From IMG/VR virus record IMGVR_UViG_3300025128_000445, positions 1-20,443 of that record: a stretch of 20,443 bases of DNA; one strand, given 5' to 3'. Both the position numbers and the translations under genes were made by a program. The notes beneath the pieces were generated by a model that did no database searches, was not told the origin of the DNA, and saw nothing but the letters and a program-made list of their open reading frames with translations. Below, piece after piece: positions 6,540 to 13,482 of this stretch; position 1 is the stretch's first letter; each line of letters opens with the position of its first letter. The stretch comes from a virus.

Positions 6540-7636
6540 TGTCACTAGAGAGTAAAAATATTGAAAAAAAAATGAAGCAATTTGAATTTATTCTGTATTG
6601 CTTTATAATGCTTGTAGTATTTATACTTGGCTCAACTTTAGACGCAAGAGGACAAACACTAAAGAAAGCTTTTAAGTTTTCTACGTTTTATGTTGCTGCA
6701 AGTGGTAGTAACTCTCTTGCTGATAATAATATTTATTCTGTAACCAATGGTTTAAATACTTCTATAGAAACGACTCCTTATGATTATGCTTTTACATTAG
6801 GCATTCGTAAGATAGCTAGGTTCGGATATGAGAATCGTGCCAATACATTCTATAATGGTACAGAAAGATCTTATAGTGATGCTGCAACAATTGGTAAAGT
6901 AAAAGGCTTTGAGTATCTACTTGAAGCAGACTGGATCAGGCAACAGGGGCGTACGTTCTTTAATCAAGATTATTTTGTACGTTACGTGTCAAAGAATTGG
7001 ATAGCTAAAGTTGAATACTTAGAAGACAATATTGCAGACATATCATACTTTGAGGGATCTCAAAGAGGAAGAATAAACGTTACAAATAAGTTTAGCATTA
7101 ATGCAGGACTTATACAACGTGTAGCAGAACCTTATGGTTACGATCCTTTAGAAGAGTGGGTGTTATCAAATAATAGCATACACTATACAAGTCTTGCTTT
7201 ACAAGAGGGATATACTATGGATGTAAACACAGGACAGTTTTTTGCTCCTGACGGAACACTAGTAGCGGAGAATACAGAAGTCTGGGAAGCTGTTGTTATA
7301 CCAGAAGTATTATCTGACTATGTAGATCGTAAAAGAAGTGAACTGCCTGATCAATGGCAGCACTCACTAGTAGTAGGCTATGACTACTATCATTTTACAG
7401 ATGATTTCTGGCTACACTCTTGGGGTAATCTACTTCCTTATCACCTTGATCAGGGAGGAGAGTTCTCCTACCATCGCTTTAATAATAATGACCAGTGGTT
7501 AGACTACTCAGGAGGGCTTATATTTGGATATAGGTTTAATAAAAGCTTAGGCGTTTTTCTAGAGGGTAAATACCACAAGTACTGGAGTAAGACCTGGTAC
7601 GACTTTTTAGTAGGAATGAACTATGTAATATTTTAA
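6539..7636 (+). CDS. Putative outer-membrane beta-barrel protein
   Basis: A 365-residue protein from the ATG at 6539, which shares one base with the previous stop. An in-frame ATG at 6572, after an A-rich stretch, gives a cleaner signal peptide (MKQFEFILYCFIMLVVFILG...ARGQ) and may be the true start. After the hydrophobic segment the chain is rich in Tyr, Phe, Trp and short alternating strands (FEYLLEADWIRQ, YFVRYVSKNWIAKVEYL, LVVGYDYYHF, YSGGLIFGYRF, LGVFLEGKYHKY). It ends in YDFLVGMNYVIF; a last strand with terminal Phe is the usual outer-membrane barrel assembly signal. It lies directly after the T9SS cargo gene and before the lysis genes. Surface exclusion, anchoring the T9SS protein or outer-membrane disruption at lysis are possible roles; none is proven. 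Confidence 0.75.
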   Translation: MSLESKNIEKKMKQFEFILYCFIMLVVFILGSTLDARGQTLKKAFKFSTFYVAASGSNSLADNNIYSVTNGLNTSIETTPYDYAFTLGIRKIARFGYENRANTFYNGTERSYSDAATIGKVKGFEYLLEADWIRQQGRTFFNQDYFVRYVSKNWIAKVEYLEDNIADISYFEGSQRGRINVTNKFSINAGLIQRVAEPYGYDPLEEWVLSNNSIHYTSLALQEGYTMDVNTGQFFAPDGTLVAENTEVWEAVVIPEVLSDYVDRKRSELPDQWQHSLVVGYDYYHFTDDFWLHSWGNLLPYHLDQGGEFSYHRFNNNDQWLDYSGGLIFGYRFNKSLGVFLEGKYHKYWSKTWYDFLVGMNYVIF

Positions 7637-7639
7637 GAA

Positions 7640-7924
7640 ATGGCAAAACAAATAGGTGAGGATACTAAAGTAACATTAGACCTCAAAACAATTGGAATGG
7701 GTGCGGCTGGTTTAGCTGCTTTAATAGGAATGTACTTTGCGTTACAAGCTGATATAGCTTTAGCTAAAGAACTACCTGAACCACTACCTCCAGAAATTAC
7801 ACGTATGGAGTTTGACATGAAAGACCAATTAGTTCGTCAAACTATCATGACTACGCAAGAAGATGTGAAAGAAGTTAAAGAAGACCTTGACCGCATCGAA
7901 GCAAAAATTGATAAACTAAAATAA
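7640..7924 (+). CDS. Single-helix membrane protein with coiled coil (holin-like candidate)
   Basis: A 94-residue protein with one hydrophobic helix at about 17-36 (TIGMGAAGLAALIGMYFALQ), a Pro-rich linker (KELPEPLPPEITR) and an acidic/basic heptad-like coiled coil from about 58 to 94 (ending DRIEAKIDKLK). The N-terminus is short and polar, and no cleavable signal is evident. Similar proteins occur beside M15 endolysin genes in marine phages (from memory), where they are sometimes called holins. With only one helix it would be a class III-type holin, or an inner-membrane spanin/chaperone-like subunit. Position in the probable lysis cassette is the main support. Confidence 0.65.
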   Translation: MAKQIGEDTKVTLDLKTIGMGAAGLAALIGMYFALQADIALAKELPEPLPPEITRMEFDMKDQLVRQTIMTTQEDVKEVKEDLDRIEAKIDKLK

Positions 7925-7932
7925 CATGAAAG

Positions 7933-8298
7933 ATGAAAACTGCTCTACTAGCTGTATTATCCTTGCTCTCTTACTCGGTAATACATGTTTCTCTACTGGA
8001 AACTGTCCCAAAAATTAGTACCGACGGTATATGTGTTGCTGAGTTTAACGCTTCGTTTAATTCTCAAAACAGTGTACCTTGGATAGAAAAACTAAATGAC
8101 TGTACAACAACTCGTGTAGATATTGCTGCTTCCCCAAATTTACAGACAGAGCATAAGATTGTTGTAGTTCCTACAATTGTAGTATTTAATGATGGAAAGG
8201 AGGTAGAAAGATTTCAAGCTAATATTATGATGAGTATGGAGGCTAGCAAATCGGATGTTCAAGGAGCTATTGATGATATCATCATGAGTGATTTTTAA
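7933..8298 (+). CDS. Secreted or membrane-anchored thioredoxin-fold protein lacking CxxC
   Basis: A 121-residue protein with a hydrophobic N-terminal signal or anchor (MKTALLAVLSLLSYSVIHVS). A thioredoxin-like order follows: strand VAEFNASF (35-42), helix, strand TRVDIAA, then VVVPTIVVFNDGKEVERFQ (77-95) with the hallmark cis-proline at Pro80 and the following beta hairpin, and a C-terminal helix. Aligning VAEFNASFNSQN with the thioredoxin VDFWAEWCGPC motif places Asn43-Ser44-Gln45-Asn46 where Cys-Gly-Pro-Cys should be. Redox activity is therefore unlikely. A periplasmic binding or scaffolding role between holin and endolysin genes is inferred. From memory, similar CxxC-less proteins exist in other marine phages. 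Confidence 0.75.
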   Translation: MKTALLAVLSLLSYSVIHVSLLETVPKISTDGICVAEFNASFNSQNSVPWIEKLNDCTTTRVDIAASPNLQTEHKIVVVPTIVVFNDGKEVERFQANIMMSMEASKSDVQGAIDDIIMSDF

Positions 8299-8308
8299 AT
8301 AGAATATA

Positions 8309-8773
8309 ATGGCTGATAAAATAAGCAAACATATAAGTTATAAAGAAGCTACTCGTAGTAACACAGCTTTACGTAGAGGTATAGATAATATACCAGACGT
8401 AGAAGAGCTCGAAAACATGAAGCTTATTGCTGAAAAAGTATTTGAGCCTTTACGTAAGTTTGTTAAAGGTCCGATTAAGATAAACAGCTTTTATAGATCA
8501 CCTGAGCTAAATATAGCTATAGGTGGCAGTAAAAAATCACAGCATTGTCATGGCCAAGCTATGGATCTCGATGATACATATGGTCATAGAACAAACGCAT
8601 CTATGTTTACATATATTAAGAATCACTTAGACTTTGATCAGTTGATCTGGGAGTTTGGTGATGATAAAAACCCAGCATGGATACATGTCAGTTATGTCTC
8701 AGAAGACAAGAACCGACGCAGATGTTTAAAAGCCGTAAAGAAAAGCGGTAAAACTACTTACGAATTAATTTAA
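8309..8773 (+). CDS. Endolysin, M15-family zinc peptidase
   Basis: A 154-residue protein with the M15 (VanY/D-Ala-D-Ala carboxypeptidase-like) zinc site. The motif SQHCHGQAMD at 77-86 supplies His79 and Asp86, and WIHVSY at 124-129 supplies His126. The conserved INSFYRSPELN motif (58-68) precedes it. It hydrolyses a peptide bond in peptidoglycan stem peptides at the end of infection. It has no signal peptide, so it needs a holin-type route, consistent with the membrane protein two genes upstream. Length is typical for a compact phage M15 endolysin. A virion-associated wall-degrading role is less likely but not excluded, since the gene sits among structural genes. Confidence 0.92.
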   Translation: MADKISKHISYKEATRSNTALRRGIDNIPDVEELENMKLIAEKVFEPLRKFVKGPIKINSFYRSPELNIAIGGSKKSQHCHGQAMDLDDTYGHRTNASMFTYIKNHLDFDQLIWEFGDDKNPAWIHVSYVSEDKNRRRCLKAVKKSGKTTYELI

Positions 8774-8808
8774 ATTTATGTAACTTTGTACATTAAAATA
8801 ACTGGATA
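8758..8808 (+). promoter_or_regulatory. Candidate Bacteroidota-type promoter before the tail gene block
   Basis: TAACTTTG at 8781-8788 exactly fits the Bacteroidota -7 consensus TAnnTTTG. A TTA at 8758-8760 lies 20 bases upstream where TTG is expected, a partial -33 match. The -7 box is framed by a 5-bp inverted repeat, ATGTA (8778-8782) and TACAT (8789-8793), which could be an operator or chance. The predicted transcript would start about 10-15 bases before the ATG at 8809. The 35-base gap is one of the few true intergenic spaces in this window. Confidence 0.5.
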
Positions 8809-9249
8809 ATGGCAACAACAACTTTAACTTTGGCGATGACGAGCGACGTTACGTCAAACCCAATAGATATTTCTGTTTCAATGGCTGCGACCACAGATGG
8901 TTCGACAGGGGTAACAGAAACTTCAGGACTAGCAAGAAAACTTATAGGAACGGGAAATACTGTTCTTTTTGACATCTCTGCAGATCCTGTATCGCTTATC
9001 GACAAGAAAGCAATTCTTTACATTAAGAACTGTGATGGAACTTTTACAGACTATGTAGATCTTAAGATTGGAGATGTTTCAGGAGCTAACCATGCTGAAA
9101 CTCTTAGAATTTACGGAGGTCAGTTTGCAGTACTTCCTCTTAGAAGCACCACGAATATTGACGCTTCTTCAGGTACAGATGGAGATGTTAATGTTATTGC
9201 AGCAACTTCAAATACTCTTATTGAATACGCACTTTTTTACGAGGCATAA
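8809..9249 (+). CDS. Structural protein, tail-associated (paralogue of next gene)
   Basis: A 146-residue beta-rich protein starting MATTTLTLAMTSDVTSNPID. It is followed by a sister gene that aligns throughout: MATT-LTL, SxSM, TxTSGLxR, a strand with xLYIKN/FLHN, IYGGQ/IQGGD, and a closing IEYALF/VEYQLF. The protein has no signal or membrane segment. From memory, proteins of this pattern occur in tail-gene clusters of marine phages and are often found by virion proteomics. It is the first gene after the candidate promoter. Exact position in the tail is unknown. Confidence 0.68.
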   Translation: MATTTLTLAMTSDVTSNPIDISVSMAATTDGSTGVTETSGLARKLIGTGNTVLFDISADPVSLIDKKAILYIKNCDGTFTDYVDLKIGDVSGANHAETLRIYGGQFAVLPLRSTTNIDASSGTDGDVNVIAATSNTLIEYALFYEA

Positions 9250-9264
9250 TAATAATCAGAACCT

Positions 9265-9648
9265 ATGGCAACTACTGTTAAACTAACTATTTCAAGTCCG
9301 AATCTAACTTCGGATACATTGAGCATATCTAAAAGTATGACTCTTAAAAGCGCTGCTGGAGCTGATATTACTCAGACGTCAGGGCTTAATAGAGTAAATG
9401 GACTTAACTCTATTACTACTATTTTCAATAATGCAGATTTTACTGCTGATGAGGCTTACCTTTTCTTACACAATACTGATACCACTAGAGGTAACCAAGT
9501 AACTCTTACATTGGGATCTCAAAAGACTGCAGTAATACAAGGAGGTGATTCTGTATTGATGGCAATTGATCCATCAGCTCAGCTTATTAGACTTACTGCA
9601 GACGATGCTGCAACAACTGTAGAGTACCAGCTATTCCATAACGGCTAA
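9265..9648 (+). CDS. Structural protein, tail-associated (paralogue of previous gene)
   Basis: A 127-residue protein, MATTVKLTISSPNLTSDTLS onward, with the same order of strands as its upstream neighbour and the same C-terminal EYxLF ending. It is about 20 residues shorter, chiefly through loss of loop residues near the end. It starts 15 bases after its sister's stop without overlap, unlike the tightly overlapped genes further on. The pair probably forms a hetero-oligomer or adjacent rings or fibres in the tail; this is inference. Confidence 0.68.
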   Translation: MATTVKLTISSPNLTSDTLSISKSMTLKSAAGADITQTSGLNRVNGLNSITTIFNNADFTADEAYLFLHNTDTTRGNQVTLTLGSQKTAVIQGGDSVLMAIDPSAQLIRLTADDAATTVEYQLFHNG

Positions 9649-9652
9649 CATT

Positions 9653-10351
9653 ATGATAGTCGTACCAGCAGGATTTAATGGGGCTATCAGTCCCAAGTTA
9701 GACGCATGTGTATCTCCCGATTGTAGTAGTATTACTCTATCGGACGTTACACTATTGTCTAGTGTAGCTAATCCATTTGGTTGGACAACAGATACAGCAG
9801 AGTCTCCTCGTCCTAGAATATTAACAGCATTCAAGGAGATCAGAGTTATTGTAACAAACAGCTCTGGTAACGAAGTAGTAAATGTTATTGTTTATGCTCC
9901 ACCTAGTGCAGATTCAGCAGGTATTAATTTTTTCCCATCAATAGATGACTTCAATGATAATATGCCATTATCCACAGTTACTTGGGGTCAAGATGATGGA
10001 CTGTACGGGTTTACGTACCAGTTTACGTACTTAGATTCAGGAGGTAGTTTTGGAGATTCTGATAACGAATTAGGACTTCAGGAGAACATTGTAAAACAAG
10101 AGTTCAATAAACTAGTTACTTGTAAGTCTCAAAATGCTGTTAAAGACCTGTGGTTAAAATATATAGATAATTGTTGCGATGCTAATAGAGATGATGCTCT
10201 AGAAGCCGAAGCTTTACTATACGCTGTAGAAGCAGCCGGCGCCTGTGCTGATGAGTTCAAGGCCCAAAAAATCAAGGATGCCCTAGATAAGATTATTGCA
10301 CTATCTACTAATTCTTGTACTATTTGTAAAACAACTAAATGTAATTGCTAA
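9653..10351 (+). CDS. Tail-region protein with C-terminal Cys cluster
   Basis: A 232-residue protein with two parts. The N-terminal 120 residues are beta-rich (EIRVIVTNSSGNEVVNVIVY, then GINFFPSIDDF and GLYGFTYQFTYLDSGG). The rest is helical, with a Cys-flanked helical pair (Cys157, Cys174, Cys175) and the tail CTICKTTKCNC at 222-232. The Cys arrangement could bind zinc or form disulphides after release. The helical part resembles a segment of the 383-residue protein encoded at 12331-13482. Its stop shares a base with the next start (TAATG). No named family was recognised. Confidence 0.62.
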   Translation: MIVVPAGFNGAISPKLDACVSPDCSSITLSDVTLLSSVANPFGWTTDTAESPRPRILTAFKEIRVIVTNSSGNEVVNVIVYAPPSADSAGINFFPSIDDFNDNMPLSTVTWGQDDGLYGFTYQFTYLDSGGSFGDSDNELGLQENIVKQEFNKLVTCKSQNAVKDLWLKYIDNCCDANRDDALEAEALLYAVEAAGACADEFKAQKIKDALDKIIALSTNSCTICKTTKCNC

Positions 10352-11400
10352 TGAGCTGCGGATGTAACAACAAAAGCGGAGTCGTATCTATAGCCGGTGG
10401 AGGTTCTAACGGCGGGGGTGGATCTTCTGGAGGTAATGGAGGTAACGGTGGATCAGGTGGATCTGGCGGAGGAGGAAACGGTGGAAACGGAGGTTCTAAC
10501 CCTAACTGTGACTCTATCCTTAATATAGAAACTCAAACTCTTTCTTCAGAAACAATCGTAACGATTACTTTCTGTAGTGGAGCTATTCAACAATTTAGTA
10601 TTCCTCACGGAGTAGATGGAAATGATGGAGCTAATGGTACAGATGGTACTTCAGGAGATACAGGTATAGCAGTAGAAGATGTAAGTGTTACCCAGGTTGG
10701 TAATGAAATTACACTAGTTATCACACTTGATGATGGTACTATCTTTGAGAATACGTTTACAATAGCTACTGCTACAGGAGCTCACATTATTGAGGCTAAG
10801 ACACAAGGTGGAGCTGTTGATCTAACAGATGCTACAGGAAATGGATTTGAACAAATTAATCTTGCTACTGTAGGAGGAGAGTTTGAAGTTATCGGAGGGA
10901 CAGTTCCTGGTAATACAATAACAATTGCTGGGGATACATTACACTTTGACGCTGTGTTCCAGGTAAGAACTGATGGAACTGCACTTCATAATCCGTTTAA
11001 AGAATTATATCTTACAGTAGGTGCAGTAGGATCAATTACTGAGAAATGTACAAATCTTTCAGGCCAGCCTGCTACAATTACAGTTCCAACAGATGGACAT
11101 ATTCAAGTTAGTGTAGAGTTTACAAAGACAAATAGTACTAGAAATGAATTGTTCTTTAAAGGTACAATGACTGTAGGTGATAAAGGGCTGTCTGCTGTAG
11201 GAAGTCATAGCATTACCGATCTCAATCCTCCTGTTGCTCCGAAAACATTTGCATTCTATGGAGGAACAGGTGAATCCGGTGATCTTGATTTTACACAAGA
11301 ACTACAGATTCAACTGAGAGCATTTCCAGGAGGTTCGGGGTCAGACACCATGTTTGTTAATCCAGCCTATATGACTATTACTAAAATACCTAAAATATGA
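10351..11400 (+). CDS. Gly-rich / collagen-like fibre protein with Cys N-terminus
   Basis: A 349-residue protein; the ATG at 10351 overlaps the upstream stop and is preferred to an in-frame TTG at 10345. It begins MSCGCNNKSG, then has about 34 residues that are almost only Gly, Ser and Asn (16-49), a short beta region, a collagen-like Gly-X-Y stretch at 87-105, and a beta-rich C-terminal half (VEDVSVTQVGNEITLVITLDDG, then domains with FAFYGGTGESGD). This organisation suits a trimeric tail or appendage fibre with a flexible stalk. Two Cys at the extreme N-terminus face the Cys-rich C-terminus of the previous gene product, so the two may interact through metal or disulphides. Role is inferred. 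Confidence 0.68.
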   Translation: MSCGCNNKSGVVSIAGGGSNGGGGSSGGNGGNGGSGGSGGGGNGGNGGSNPNCDSILNIETQTLSSETIVTITFCSGAIQQFSIPHGVDGNDGANGTDGTSGDTGIAVEDVSVTQVGNEITLVITLDDGTIFENTFTIATATGAHIIEAKTQGGAVDLTDATGNGFEQINLATVGGEFEVIGGTVPGNTITIAGDTLHFDAVFQVRTDGTALHNPFKELYLTVGAVGSITEKCTNLSGQPATITVPTDGHIQVSVEFTKTNSTRNELFFKGTMTVGDKGLSAVGSHSITDLNPPVAPKTFAFYGGTGESGDLDFTQELQIQLRAFPGGSGSDTMFVNPAYMTITKIPKI

Positions 11401-12311
11401 GTGCAGCAATAATTGATATCAGCGCAGCAGATCTTGCACTTAATGGAGACTCACAGGGAACTTCATTAGCGCTAGCCCCCAGTAAAGTAATTGACTACTA
11501 TGTAATTAAGGGCACTGCTACTTTGACTAGTGGCCTAACTATTTCAGTAGATACAAAGAATGCTGTCCAAGGGGATAGAATAGTTTTTGAATACCATGCT
11601 AATGTTACACTTAATAGCCAGACTTTAACTATTGCAGGTAAGTCTATACCTGATAGATTGGATTCAAGTCCTATGTTAATTAGTGCAGTATTTGACGGTA
11701 CAAATACTTTAGTAACTCTATTACCTACATTAGAAACTGATCAAGAGACTGTTAGTAACACTAATATTGTGGCTAACACAATTACAGCTGCAGAGCTTGC
11801 AACAGCAGCCGTTGAAGCTGATGAGCTTGCCGCTAATGCTGTTATTACAACTAAGATTTTGAATGCAAATGTAACAGCTGATAAACTTGCTTCAGATGCA
11901 GTAACTACTGCTAAGATTCTTAATTCAAATGTTACTGTAGAGAAGTTAGAAACTGAGGCTTTAGAATCTTCGTTTGCTATTCCGATTCATTTCGACTATG
12001 CTAATAAAGATACTTTCCATCTTTCAATGCCTACTAAATGTACTATTGTAAGACTTAGATCTGTAGTATCAGGTGTAGTTATTGGCGGAACCCATGCGGC
12101 TACGATGACTATTAATAATCTTACTACAGGAGCGGCGTTAGCTGCTGGGGTTACTTTACACGCACATTCTGCTGCTGAAGGGACTGTAGCAACTATTAGT
12201 TTATCTAATACATCAATTGCTCAGGGCGACGTTCTTACTTTTACTCCAGACGGATCTCAAACTACTGGAAAAGTATTTTTAACAATGACTCTTAGACGAG
12301 TTGCTGACTAA
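11397..12311 (+). CDS. Tail-fibre-like protein with 20-residue repeats
   Basis: A 304-residue protein whose ATG overlaps the previous stop (ATGA). The N-terminal 120 residues are a beta-rich module (YYVIKGTATLTSGLTISVDT and a jelly-like series). A central repeat region of about 60 residues (128-187) follows, with units like AVTTAKILNSNVTVEKLE, typical of phage fibre shafts. The C-terminal 110 residues (FAIPIHFDYANKDTF onward) form a small beta domain ending LTMTLRRVAD. This shaft-and-head organisation is commonly seen in receptor-binding or side-fibre proteins, so a host-binding role is plausible. Confidence 0.7.
   Translation: MSAAIIDISAADLALNGDSQGTSLALAPSKVIDYYVIKGTATLTSGLTISVDTKNAVQGDRIVFEYHANVTLNSQTLTIAGKSIPDRLDSSPMLISAVFDGTNTLVTLLPTLETDQETVSNTNIVANTITAAELATAAVEADELAANAVITTKILNANVTADKLASDAVTTAKILNSNVTVEKLETEALESSFAIPIHFDYANKDTFHLSMPTKCTIVRLRSVVSGVVIGGTHAATMTINNLTTGAALAAGVTLHAHSAAEGTVATISLSNTSIAQGDVLTFTPDGSQTTGKVFLTMTLRRVAD
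11778..11957 (+). repeat. Three 20-codon fibre-shaft repeats
   Basis: Units of 20 residues run TITAAELATAAVEADELAAN, then AVITTKILNANVTADKLASD, then AVTTAKILNSNVTVEKLETE. The last two units match closely in protein and moderately in DNA; the first is more divergent. The alternation of V/I-T-T/A-x-K-I/L with A/D-x-A/N-V is typical of trimeric beta-helical or coiled shafts in fibre proteins. Confidence 0.75.
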
Positions 12312-12330
12312 TAAGTAATGGACCCCTCCT

Positions 12331-13482
12331 ATGGCAGAACTCAAAAAGGAAAAAGAACTAGCTACTAAGGTTAAACGAGCTCCTACTAAATCTTCTAAGA
12401 AGGTTGTAAAAGTAGGTTCAAAGTTTAAGAGCAAGAGTAAGGACGTTACTAATGGAGATGGACGTGACCCTATAGACAAGGAGGATGCTAAAGTGCCTAC
12501 TAAAGGGCCTGATAAATTTGTTAAACCTGAACAGGATACAGTTTCTCAAGTAATAATAAGACCTACAAAAGATCCTGTAGAGCCCATAGATCCTGACGAT
12601 CCTGATAATCTAGATTACCAGCCAGACCCAAAGGAGGAGCCTATTAAGGTTCCTAGTAATCTAACATTTACAGACAGTACACCTGTACCAACTATTGCAG
12701 AAGAGGAAGAGATTTTAGCTAATCTAGCAGTTAATACTAGAAAGAATCAAAACTCGGTAGGACTTCCTGCAGTCTCAGCCGCTGCGGCTAGATCTGCTAC
12801 TACAGGGTTTATAGCTAATCAAGAAGGACTACTAGGGTATGCTAGTCCTGCTATATACAACAATATTGTAGATGGCGCAATCTCCGAGTCTGAACTTACT
12901 CAGAAAGTATTTGATCTACAGTGCCAGTATAAAGATTTAGTTTATGCTATAACAAACAAATGGCGTTATGGTATCTTCTGCTCAGATGATAAAGACTTAA
13001 TTATTGAGATTAGAGCTTTACTTAAGTTACTAGTATGCTACGGTGTTGAAGGCACGGCAATACAAGCAGGTACAGATATTAGTGAGTTCTCACAGAACTA
13101 TGCTGACTATATTACGTTTGGAGGAGTTGATCTAAATGACTTTGAGAAATTCCCTGCCGGTATAACTGAAGGAGACTATCTGTTTATAACTAGTCCCTTT
13201 ACAAATCAGTACTATATATTACTAGTAACTGGAGGAACATTATTAGATGGAGATCTTGTACCAACTGCTAATATACTTAATTTTTTAGATCAAGGATGGA
13301 CGGATTTCTCTAATAATATTTATGGACTTGAATATGGTTCAATAGAAAGTGGGAGTCAAGCTGATTTAGATGATGCTTTAGATGCAGCACAAGGGGTAGA
13401 AATATTTGCATCAGGATTACCCGATGCTACGTTAATTAAGATTGTAAACAAAATTGAAAAACTCTTACAATGCTCACATTAG
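12331..13482 (+). CDS. Tail-region protein with Lys-rich and Pro/Asp-rich N-terminal linker
   Basis: A 383-residue protein in three parts. Residues 1-45 are Lys/Ser-rich and probably disordered (MAELKKEKELATKVKRAPTK). Residues about 46-125 are Pro/Asp/Glu-rich (DPVEPIDPDDPDNLDYQPDP). A folded part follows with a Cys-bearing helical segment (Cys198, Cys217, Cys236) and an alpha/beta C-terminus (YLFITSPFTNQYYILLVTGG) ending in a helix. The last 13 bases overlap the next gene. It could be a tether in the tail or collar. No family was recognised; the Cys-helix segment resembles part of the product of 9653-10351. Confidence 0.62.
   Translation: MAELKKEKELATKVKRAPTKSSKKVVKVGSKFKSKSKDVTNGDGRDPIDKEDAKVPTKGPDKFVKPEQDTVSQVIIRPTKDPVEPIDPDDPDNLDYQPDPKEEPIKVPSNLTFTDSTPVPTIAEEEEILANLAVNTRKNQNSVGLPAVSAAAARSATTGFIANQEGLLGYASPAIYNNIVDGAISESELTQKVFDLQCQYKDLVYAITNKWRYGIFCSDDKDLIIEIRALLKLLVCYGVEGTAIQAGTDISEFSQNYADYITFGGVDLNDFEKFPAGITEGDYLFITSPFTNQYYILLVTGGTLLDGDLVPTANILNFLDQGWTDFSNNIYGLEYGSIESGSQADLDDALDAAQGVEIFASGLPDATLIKIVNKIEKLLQCSH

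Noticed and set aside
4030-7636. The envelope segment as host DNA from a chimeric assembly or a transposon insertion
   Set aside because: Junctions at 4028/4030 and 7636/7640 are in the same tight style as the rest, codon use and base composition look the same, and there are no terminal repeats or transposase. Read-level checking of the two junctions would settle it.
9653-12311. Possible diversity-generating retroelement target in the fibre genes
   Set aside because: No reverse transcriptase, template repeat or duplicated variable segment is visible in the window, and the repeats at 11778-11957 are ordinary fibre-shaft repeats.
12318-12368. A 16-codon frame starting at ATG 12318, and a CCTCCT just before the ATG at 12331 (complement of a Shine-Dalgarno)
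   Set aside because: The frame is too short and overlaps a well-supported gene in another frame. A CCTCCT in DNA sense strand cannot pair with the 16S tail and is probably chance.
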